Positions 49,101 to 61,100 of a stretch of 64,000 nt of DNA are shown one piece after another. The notes below the pieces were generated by a model. It was not told the DNA's origin. It did no database searches and saw only the letters and a list, made by a program, of their open reading frames with translations. The stretch is from Amyelois transitella (taxonomy: Eukaryota; Arthropoda; Insecta; Lepidoptera; Pyralidae): contig NC_083507.1 of the NCBI RefSeq assembly GCF_032362555.1, positions 9,551,001 through 9,615,000 of the forward strand, read 5' to 3'. Numbering within the stretch: the stretch's first letter is position 1; the number at the start of each line of letters is the position of its first letter. The position numbers were made by a program, and so were the translations under genes.

Positions 49101-52100
49101 AAATAGTTGTTGAGTTAGTATCTCGTAACACAAGTTTCGAACTTCGAGGCTAACTCAATCTGTGTAATTTGTCCCGTATATATTTATTATTTATTGATTA
49201 TTCACATTTGGAGAAATAGCCCTAGGTTTGAAAAATTGACAAGGTTTGATAAATGTGGGCTTGCTTATGGCAAACATTTTTGAGAAATAGTGACAGCTTG
49301 GTGATAGCCTTAATATAAACTATCAAAGCATGATCATGGTACCTATTCAGCGATTTTGATGATGTTATAGTTTAACATTAAGGCCATTTGAAATCAATCC
49401 GAAAACTCTTCAACCATTAGAAACCGCATTATACTGACAAGTGTAACATTAATTTAATGCGAATGCATGAAATTCACGCAGCTTAAGTCCGCAAAGAAAT
49501 ACCTACTCTTATTATTATTATGTATGTATTTCATTAGAGAAATCAGTTCAAGCTAGGCATTGTTAACTTTACTAGACCGCTGCCGATACGAATCTTGTTG
49601 CGTGTGAAATTGATGATGCGAGTAATTCACACATTTCATTCCTTGATAAAAAGTATTTTTACTACATCTTCAGCAAATAACTTGGATATTTTGTTAAACT
49701 CTTATCATTCGTAATCAATCGCTCTCATTAAGACATGTGGTCAAACAGTTGTAGATTCGCAGAGGACTGGAAATGACATCATATTTTTATTTGTTATGAG
49801 TAGTTATGATTTCAAAAATAACCGAGCTTATATTATTGCCGTATGCTCTGAACTACTACATACTTAATTGTGTTAAAAAACTTCCGACGACAAATTCGGT
49901 TGCCATTCAATTTATTGAGAGCACTCTCCAAATTTGAAGGATCCCTAAATAAAGGGCCAGAGGGACGGAAGTTTCCGCGGCAACTCGTCTTTATTTCACG
50001 TTTGTAGAAAAGCAAGTGAGAGTGTTGGCTCGTCCCATGTAGGTCTTTTATGTTCATAGAGTTTGTTTGTTCAAGACATACCTTGACTATGGCGGTTATA
50101 ACAGTAATCTTGTAGTTTTTTAAAGTTACAAATCATAGAAAAACAATGTGGCGAGTTTTTGATGTGAACAGTGCTGTTAAGTTAGGTTTGATATTTGATT
50201 TTCCTAAAGGATAGAATAGCTCAATCGTTAAATGGTCTTGAACAATTCAATTGCAGGAATGTATAGCTGTTCCCGATTTTTTTTTGTTATTTGTACGGTA
50301 ATGGGATTGTGTGTCTCTTTTGCCCTTGCGATTTGGGATATAGATCCTTCGCGTACTAACATGGACATTTAGACGAGGGGAGATTATATTATATTTGTAA
50401 CGTACGCGCATGGCCCTATTTATTTCAGTTTTTACCTTTATATACTTTTAGAAGAAACGAAGGGTTCAATGGCCCAGACGCCCAGTGCAGTGGTGCGTGT
50501 GCGTTTTTGGGTTAACGCATTTAAATTACCAAAGGACAAGGCGATGTAAAACTATCTGTATGTTTTTTGTAAAGCTTATGTTCTGTTTTTAGGTAACCTG
50601 AATTACTTTCATGGTGAGTTCGTTAATAACAAGAACCTAGGCAATTCGCAAAAGGTGGAAGTATAGTTCAAAATTGGTTTATTAATTTAAGAAAGAATAT
50701 CCCCTGAAATGTGATTTTATTTTGGTTCATATTTCTATGTTTTTAAAAACAATGACTTTCATGACTACGTCTTGACCTACGCCTTGTGTCGTGGTTTGAT
50801 TTGGTTGGATAATTGTAATTGACAATCACGCTTCTAGGAATACAGATAAACTCTTTCCTGTATTCCGAATGACTTTGTTGCTGTCCGCTTGATTCTATAT
50901 TTCTGATAATAGACGGTTAGACATCAGAGTATTACAATAAACAGTTTGTCCTTCTCAAAATTACAGGATCTCTTAAAAAATGATCCAGCGTTTTAGCGAT
51001 ATCTCTAGATTTTTGGTTTTTATTTCTTGCGATTAGAGTTCAAGTGTACAGTGTTTTGTTATTAAAATTACAGGTTTATAGTTTAATGTACAAGTCTGCT
51101 AGTATCCTCTTTCAATCAAGCAAATATATTTTAAAGTTTTTGATCAGCTTGAACCGCTTCAGTCAGCTGGAGGTAGGCATATATAACCTTTAGCTTATTT
51201 TGCTCAAAACATTCCTATATATATAATAATAGCGGCAAGTGTGTATGAACAAGAACACATATGTTAGCAGTTTGTCTTGCGGAGTGGCATTCACCCGCCG
51301 CCATGTGGTGAACCACCATGGGGGTCACGTGGCCAGGTACTTCCTGTCCTCACTTGCGTTGCACATTTTCAGTCTTTGTCCTTTCTATTTGCACAAAAAG
51401 TTGGCAGACATTCAGTGCATTGAATGTAATAATATACCACACCCGAGCCGTTAAAATAGCATCGCGAGGATATCGCGCGCCGTTGGTTAATTTAATTTGC
51501 ATAAGGTAAAGGAATAGAAAAAAAGGCATTGTGACTTAGGTCTGTGTGCCTGCGTCGTCGTCGGTTGCAAATTATTCGCATACCGCTAAGGGTTAAATTG
51601 ATTATGTTCATAGTGCAATCATTTACCGAAGGGATACTATATCATTAATGCTTTATCTCCTGAGGTGTCAAACGAGAAGGCACATCTGCTCTGATTTAGT
51701 TGAGGCTCGGGGTTACACATGCGCACAAAGAAGCGCGGGACCCATGGTACGGCAGATTGACAATAGTCCTCAGTTCACTATTAATAATAGCATAAACTTT
51801 TGAGATAAGAAATTGCCATTCTTTCGCTAGAGGTCCCTTCCGAGAGCTCGCCGGCTTTTGTGTTGATTCTAATTTATGTCATGTATTGTTGATACCGGGT
51901 ACCCTCCCCACACACTTCCTTTTCGGGGGCTTTGGCCCCGCGCTCCATGTCGAAATTGAATTTGTTGCATCGGCTTATTGAAAATGCTTCGTGCATCTTT
52001 CTCCGCTCCATTTTGTTTTACGCGTAGTGCCAAATAAACGCTGTGTCCACAGAATGACGTTGTAATCGCAGTGTTATTATAACTTGTTTCATTAATTTGA

Positions 52101-55100
52101 GGTCATTGTAATATTATGAAATAGTGCTTTATGATTAGTGATGTGATGAAATAACTTATAACTTCAGTGATGGACCTGAGAAGATTAACGATGACATATT
52201 CCGTGCTAAGAGTGAGTTTTATCTATTATACGAGTCGGTACGCTAACGGAACAGTTTTAATTGCACCAACACTTATGTTTTTCTTCTCGTGACACCTACT
52301 TTGCTGGAAATCGGATGATCTCGAACTGCTCTTTGTGTCAGCTAATTACTTCACATTTAAATATGATATTGCGTTATAATTGGCTTTTATATAATCGAAA
52401 TATACAAGGTAAAAATTTCATTAGTTGTGGTGTACCATTGGCGAGTAGTAGATAAAATTGTGTCTGATATTAGATGTACGGATTCATTAGGGTTCAAATT
52501 GTTTCCTTACCGAAATTTTGATGACGATGGAGCACATTTTTTACGTTGTACAAACGGGACGAGTTTAGAATCGTTCCAGGTATCGCATACTTGCAGCTTC
52601 TTCCCGTTCAACCCTGGCGTCACTCAGGTAGGCGCCTCGGGATGATATAAAAAGTTAATTCAACTTTCATTTGTATTCGGATTTCATACTTACATTCCTG
52701 TTGTACTAGTTTGTCTACGGTGTAAGCTTTGCTTGGTGGTTTTATCTACGAATAACAAAATCAGTATTGCTGTTTATTTATACGTTGCAACGACATTGTG
52801 TTACAACACACTGCTCTTATAAATAAATTAGAAAATCAACGATTAAGCTCAATGCAATGCGGCATTACCTTTTCTGGAACAGCCACCATGCTCTTTTGAC
52901 TTCGACAAGAGAATTGAAGGGAATATCTAAACAGTGTTGTGTCTGGCAGGCAGTTAAAGCTATTGCAGGGTTTTCTTAAAAGGCATGCCAACACAGTATG
53001 TTATGACATTAACAGTAAAATAAAGATGAGTGAGACGTCACAGATTCATCCCACTTGCCTATGAGTATTTACAGCGACACCCACGGAGAATGACTTTGTT
53101 TATTGGCAAGAAGAAAAAATGTTCATATGTGAATTTCGTTGTTTCTTGTGGTTTCACCTAATTTTATTTTATCAGTAACATATATATTTTTTTTAACTAC
53201 AACGATAAATAGGTTTTCCTTATATTTATAACACCAAATACGAACTGGTACACATCATCAAATTATTCTCCGTCTGATTGATTGTTATCTATTGGTTTAT
53301 GTTACTGCGCGATTATAAGAGGGAGTAAAGCGCCGGGCAAAAAGAGAATGTTATAAGATGGCCACCATTTCAAGTAAATCATTTGAGTATTCAATTTACC
53401 ATAGTTGCTCTTCTAAAAATTCCGGATCATGTGTGATCGAACGATTATGTATTAGTTGTGCGTGTTAATAGAAGCTCGGGAATATTATTCAGCACGATAT
53501 TAAAATCATGCTCGACATGAAGTGATATCTTTAGAAAGTTTCGAATTTAAATCGCCTTGTTGTTGAACATCTAGTTGCCCGAATTTATTGGTTTCCTCAT
53601 GATGTTTTCTCCCACCGTAAAAGCATTGACACATCATCGCCCTTCTGGTGTTTGTCTCGGCCATGATTTTTCCACGAAGGAGCCAAGGCTTTGTGACCTC
53701 GATCCTGGAGATGGTAAGAAAGGGCAATACATGAAGTGACACTGTCAGCAGAGGAATCCAACCTAACTTCGATCAATCGACCTTATGGGTTCGTAATTCT
53801 TTAGATATTTTGAAAAATAAGATATATTAATGTTTAAAATAATTACAGGCGGTAAAAAGAAGACTGAACTTGAGTGAGAGCAGTTCAGGGAGTCAGGGGC
53901 ATGTGGTGCCGATGAAGGCGGACTTCAAGACGCCTAAGCAGAAACGCGTGAAGGTCCTCACGCCCTGCAGCCGACCGTCCAGTTCTATGAAAAAATACAC
54001 CGAACGTTCCAGGTACATATTTGCACAAGGTAATTTCATCATTAATAAGTACAATATACGAATAAGTATAAATATGAAGAATATCGAAGGAAGCTTCGAC
54101 ATTGACAGCTCGTTTTACGGGATGGCAAAATCCTCTGACAAGAATTTCAGGACATAAAATGGGCTAGTGCCAAACAAAGTTTGAGACTTGTGATTTGGCA
54201 TAATAACTCAGCGATACGAATGAAAACTAATTATATACGCTGATAGTATAACATTCGGGACCCAGACCAATAAGAAAAAGTTAGTTTTTCATCATGACCT
54301 GATAGGGGTTCGAACCCAGGATTTATTTCTGGGAATGGGCTCATTATGGTTGAACATTAAGGTATACTTACTAAAAAAATATTTTTTTTTTAGTAAGTAT
54401 ACCTGAAAATTTACCTTAAAGTGCACTTTAAATGTGCCGGTTTCCTGACAATGTTTTTTTTACATCGGTAGAACATTGGTTAGCATTCCAACTATAACAT
54501 AGTCAATGGTTTTCTGACTCGGATACTTTTACCTCCCGTTCAGGGTCTTAACTTCGGTCTTAACGACATAGCCACCTACTTATATTTAGTGGTCAACTGC
54601 ACCGTACTTGTTGTTTCAGGTTTGACACATCATTAGGTTTACTCACAAAAAAGTTCGTCGCACTGCTGAAGTCGTCGCCCAATGGAGTCCTCGACTTGAA
54701 CATAGCGGCGGAGCATCTTTCGGTCCAAAAACGACGTATATACGACATCACTAATGTATTAGAGGGTATAGGAATATTAGAGAAGAGGTCCAAAAATAAT
54801 ATACAATGGAAATATGGTTAGTTCAATTATTTGTTTTTTATTTAAGATTTGTTAGTATCATGGCTTGATAATGAGGTGAACTCACACCTATCAAGACTTT
54901 ATTTTTATCCCTAAGGACCTCCTCAGGTAGAGCCTAGTCTTTTCCCTATTGGAAATTATGTTTGAATATATAATATGGACTGCAAAGATTGCGGAGGTCC
55001 TGCAGTCACTTTAGGTACAACTTTATTTACCTAATCCAGGATTATGGTCAAAGACTTAATCTTCTCCAGAGAGCTAGAACTAACGCCAGGAGAAAATATT

Positions 55101-58100
55101 ATTTAGACTGTCTTTTGTTGATGATATCAAATGCACTTTAACGTTAGAACAAAAGCAATATAATATATTCTACATACTCCCCTTGTTGAATTGAATTATG
55201 AATCAATAACTTTCGTAATAGGGAAAACCAGGTGGGGATGTCGTTTTGCCTGGTTTTAAGCATTAATCATTTGAAAGTTTTTACATACCATTAACTTCAA
55301 GAAGCTTTTTGCCATAATCCTAATCCTGCGTTTGACATAATAATCCAAGCTGGATTTGGTAGTGTAGGTACTTAACCCTTCTTTGCATGATGATGGAAAT
55401 TTCAATCATAACATTTAGTGAAGAAAAAAAGGTACTCAAAAACTGTAAACTTTAAATTTGTTGTTCCTGGCAACTTTATAAATGACTATTGCATACAACA
55501 AAACCCTAGTACCAGTCTACTGGAAGAAGAATTACAATAAAAAAAAAGAAAGGTCACTTCGGTGTAAATTTCCCAAATGTAAAGGCTATTCCACAATTTC
55601 GTGTAATCAATGTGGAGTTAATTTGTGCTTGAATAAAATAATAATTGTTTTTTAAATTATCATTTAGAATATAGGAGAATAAGTAAACAATATCTTTTGA
55701 CTTATTTAGTACTGAGCTATATATGTAACAATGCATAATGATGTAAATTTTCATCACTGTTTTTTAAATAATTCAAATTCTTATTTATACTAGGATTTTT
55801 TTAAATATTTTTCCTTTAATCTAGAGCATTAATTACATCAACCTGATTTATTTTAACAAAATAGGAAAAATCATGCAATTAAGGGTTAATTTTGAAAAGT
55901 TAAGTCATGGAGATCGGATCTTTCTGTGTATCTCACTAAGCTACTCATCATCATGCTTGTAGGCGAAACCCGGGCTCATTTTTAGGAAAAAAATCAGTAT
56001 AGACGCCTGTAGGAACGCATTCAATGAAAATGGTCTCTGCGAGCAGCGGTCAGGTCTAAAATTGCATTGTGACGGTCTAAAAAGACGCCGAATATATCCT
56101 GCGCTGGGACGGATCAATTGTGTCGAATCCTTGAAAGGTCCATATTTACAATGTGAAATAGTTCATAAAGCAAAGTTCCGGCAGGGGTGGGCAGCGGCGG
56201 CGACAGCGGCTGCGGCGTGGTGGCGGACGAGTGGCGCGCGCGGCGGCTGCGGCGCGAGTGCCGCGCGCTGGCGGCCCGCGAGGCGCGCGTGGGCCGCGCC
56301 GTGGCGGCCGCCGAGCGCGCGCTGGGCTCGCTGTCGGCCGAGCACGACGGGCTCGCCTACATTACGTATGCGGACCTCCGCTCTATCAAAGACTTTAGGA
56401 ATCAAACCGTTATACCTATCAAAGCGCCGCCGGACACGATACTCAGGGTAAGTCTATTTCAAAAATATCATTTCATTAATACATATAATATGCAGTTGGG
56501 CTCACGCGGTTGCTTTGTGGTGGGAATGCCGTGCGAATTGCGCGATGGCCGTCGATGAATGAGTTTGGGATAAGATAACTAACGATTTTGAGGATAACGA
56601 AATTTGCATATTCATACAACTGAATGTTTAACTATGTTCATTACGATAAGATTCTTCTGAAATCCTCGCATTCGGATGTAATCGAGATTTACTTTAGAAT
56701 GATATGATGTCTAAAAACATGAAGTCTATTCATCCAGTTTTGCAATCTTGATGTAGGTATGATTTTTGCAAATAATATTTTACCTTGTTTGCAGGTACCT
56801 CATCCCGATGAAAAGGGTTATATGTTCTATGTTAAGTCTAAATCTGGTGAAATAGAAGTCTTCCTATGTCCTAAGGAACGACCTCCTTCGCCATCACCTC
56901 GTAAGTATATTTCTTACCATACCACTGTGGCATAAATAATTTTGATTAGAAACTTTGTAACTCAAAATATCTGTAATATATTAACAGTGTTTGAAGTACT
57001 ACTAGATTAATAAGATGACATCAAACCTCAACATCCTACTACTACAAGTTTTTTCTAACAATTCAATGGAATCACTAAATTATGTATGTCGTACAGACAA
57101 CAGACTGTAATGGATACATTAAAAGGTTTTATTAAATCCTTCAAAAGCGAACTTGTACAAAATTGTAATTTTTTACTTTTAATAAACATAGTCTTAGAAC
57201 AAATTAAAATTTTGTAAAATACTTGTTTCAGCTACGGAACTCCTTCCGGATCCCATATCGGAAGACAACAAGGCGCTGCTGGCGCCGCTCATAGCTCAAA
57301 TGCAGCACATGCCTTCAAGTTCTATTACTGCAGACTATACGTGAGTTTTAGTTTTTACATACATATGATCACGTCGTATCGCTGAGAGCCAGATCCAAGA
57401 ATCTCGAAAACGCCAAGCTTAAAAGGCCAAGATTCAAATAGAGACACGATTGCCTAGAAGAATCCCATGTTATTAGCCTTTCCTTCGATACTTCGAACTT
57501 TTAAACGGGAAGAAAAGCAGTCGACACTTTTCATCGCTACTAAACCAGCAAGGCAGCTTTCTTTGTACCGTATTTAAAATAGACCACTTTCTTTTTCTTG
57601 GAACTTAGGTTAATTTTTGTATTCAGCAGTTCACTGCTGTACTTAAAAAATGCCTGTATGGAAAGTAATTTTGTATTTGTCAAGATTTTATACTTTTTCC
57701 AGGACTCCTATAAAACGAGAACCCGTTGAATGCCCGCCAAGTAGTAGCTCGTCGGCCACGTGGAGCGCCTCAGCGGCGGAACACACCCCCCAACAGGAGT
57801 TACATACGCCGCAACACGACCTCAGTACGCCCGATGGTTAGTATACACCTTGCGTAGCTTTATAACAAACATCCTGGTCTATTATTCTACTAAAAAAGGA
57901 TACATACTAGTTAACACAGATGCTGACATTATTGAATCTCGCAAAAAATTCGTTGCGGTCAGCCGTAGTGAGAGTGTCATTTGTATTTCTCTAGTCTGTC
58001 CATGACTTCTATCAAGTCAGAAACGGTTGCAGTAGTTGTAAACACTGCAACACGACTTCAGCACGGCCGACATACCTTACTGAGACTATCTGGGAAGGAT

Positions 58101-61100
58101 TTGGAGTCGTATCTTTCACAATCAAACAAGAATCGTAAGGAAGAAAGTGGCCGTAGTTGCGTATGACGTTTTTATACAATGTTTGACGAGAAGATGATGA
58201 ACTGTTTTCTCTGTTTTATTTGTTTTGTATGATTATCAAATTGACCGATGTGTTCCTCAGCGTTCACGGCGCGGTGTCGCCTGCGCAACGCGCTGATCGC
58301 GGAGAGCGACGACTTCGCGCCCACCATGGGCGGCGGCCGCTTCCAGCTGCAGACCGAGGACCAGGAGCAAGGTATGGAACACAACCATCACGCAGATTGA
58401 GGTCAAACGCCTCTCATATTCAAAATAAAAACAATCATAGTCGGCTTACGTGGCGAAATGGTAATGTGAACAAAGTACCAGTGTCGATCTCAGGTCATGA
58501 TGAGAAACATTGTGGTCTCCCTGGGTCATAGATGCTTATCTTTGCATTCTAAAATTAAGGTTATCAAATTACAAGCACATATTTTCAAACATAGAGAAAC
58601 ACATGCAGAGAACACATTGTACACACATTAACTCGCTAGGTGGTCGTTTTGTTTAAAATTTCCACAAGAATCTGAAGTCAGATTATAACAAAAAAAAAGT
58701 AATATAAACCGTCATACACACTGGACAAAGGTTTAATGTCTACTCTATACCGCACAAAATGTTTTATAAGCATATTTAAAAAATAATCATTATAAATAAA
58801 TGTTTAGTAAGTAGCGTGCACATCAGCAAACGAAGATGATCAGAAGAAGTGCTCGTTTTGTGGCTAGAACTCGAACTGTGACTTGTGTTGGATTCCACAT
58901 CACAGTCAGAGTTCTAGCTTCACGACGCTGCTTTCCAACATCGACAGAAGATGCGGAAGAAATTATATGAACCTTTAATTTACTTCTTCTAGTAGGTATT
59001 TGAAGATAGTGAATGCTCGGTAGTCACCATTTTGATTATTAACAAAATCGCTCTGGTTTTCAGCAATTGTTGATGATTTTAAAATTTATTTTTACATTAT
59101 GATTATTCTTCTATTCTCAAAATTGTCAGGTTTGTATTCGGCTTTTATTTTTTCTAATATCAAATTTAATTAATTTGTAAGTCACAAAGTTGTGGCATTT
59201 GCTATCAAGTGAATGAGATAACAGTAAAGCTTTAATATTTAATTTGATACCTGCAGCCATGGTTTTTGGTTTCAAGGTTTCATAAGCACAATTTTAATCA
59301 AATTCAAGGTGGCGGCTGAACCTGTCACTAATCTTCAACCTATTTGAAAATGTATACTTATGGTTAGTGAAGAGCGAATAAATCTGACTTATTAGTAGCG
59401 AAGCGACTGTTTAATATCGCGGGTCAGATTTCTCTGCTGCTCACGGATACACTTCATCCCAATGACAAAATTTTTGTTGAAGACTTTTTTATCACTGTCT
59501 TAGAAATTTGGGTTGGATACGGATTTTTGCTTTAGCTATTGGGACGGAGTGTATATTAATGGTGTTATATCAAAATGTGCATGCTTTTCATCCTTCATTT
59601 CATTGTGTTTTATCATCAAGGCTTCCAACTAACCTAAAGTGAGTGTGACTTGTCCTCAGACAAGTTATATGATGTTCATATAGTACATGGACTATTGTCG
59701 TTTTATCTTCAATTTCTAATAATGTGTTAAGGTTTTTCTATAATTTTGTTTTGGTCTATCTGTACTAAAAGTAACTATTTAAATGATTAATTAGAAAAAT
59801 TGTGACTGAGTCAAGAGGTTAACGCATTATTATATAATGCAAAGGTTTTCATAGCATAATCTTTTCTGGAATACATAGAAATTCAGCTTTAAAAAATAAT
59901 ACAATGCAGATCCATACGTCCACTGGCCTTTTATTTTACTGGTTTATTTGTGAATATAATTTAATTATATATATACAACTTAGTCATTTGCAGCGAGCTA
60001 AAGTTTCATTTCACTGTCAAACTTACACAAAAGGCCTTCAAGCTCTGAATTTATATATTTTTATTGCACTGTCAAACTGCAAAGAATAGAAAGAACGATG
60101 GTCCTTTTTTAACGTACCAAAAGAAAGAACAAAAGTCCTTTCAGCTTGACATAATGTTCTTGACTCAATCAACAAAAAAAAAAAACAAAAGTTCTTTTTT
60201 ATTATTTCATAACGAGCCTTGCATGTAAAAAACCATTGTACATACACTCGTCTCCGCGTCGGGCCGCGGCGGCTGCGGCGAGCTGGATCTCGTGCCGCTG
60301 CAGTGCCTCGTGTAGCACCATGGGATTCAGCTCACCGCGGCGCCACTAACATCTACTAATACCACGCCACCATCGATCGCCCATATCTAACGCGCACTAA
60401 CTGTTTTTTTTATGTGACAGCACTTTGGAAACGCTAAAAGGTTGATTCCGTAATTTGTCCCGTTTTCGCGCCGTGTGGTTTCCGTCATTTTAGGATGACT
60501 CTTGGTCAGACGGGCCAATTAAGGATCATAGTCAAATGACGTAGAGCCTGGGTGCGTCTTCTTATTCGTCTTCTTTCGTTTTAAATATATGTACATAATC
60601 TTGCTCCTCACTATAGAATGGGTTGCGTCTTCTCTGGAGAGGAATCCGGGGGTTATTTTTATATAAAAATACGAAGAGCTCACCTGGGAACCATATTCCT
60701 GGGAGTACCAAATAAGCCCGTTACGGAATCAGCCTCTTATTATTCTATAATGGATTATGTGTATCTCTTAAGGACAACCAGCGACGTGCAAATTTAATGT
60801 AATTTAGAAGATTTCCATGGCATTGTTTCATTTGTCCATGCACGCCACTGAATACTAGTTAATCAATTGATAAAGAAATTTCACCACACTGCTAAATGTA
60901 ACGCGCACTAACTGGCACTGGTCTTGGATTCTTTCTATCGGTATATATGGTCCGTGCGTGTAAGTAAAAATATTTTCAAAATGATTCAGTTAGTGGTAGA
61001 AAAGCTACGCTTTTGGAACAATCTTAATTTTTTATTAATGACAAAATAACAAAAAATTAAAATGTTTAAAAGGGGGAAAAATTCTTGTGTAAATTTTCTA

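Noticed and set aside
50471..50494. Another alternative E2F first exon (ATG...GCAGTG|GTGCGT)
   Set aside because: Only eight codons, a weak donor and no GC-rich promoter; the 52170 candidate is far better.
56163..56405. Minus-strand open frame opposite E2F exon 4
   Set aside because: Shadow of the GC-rich E2F exon, which has in-phase splice sites and marked-box motifs on the plus strand.
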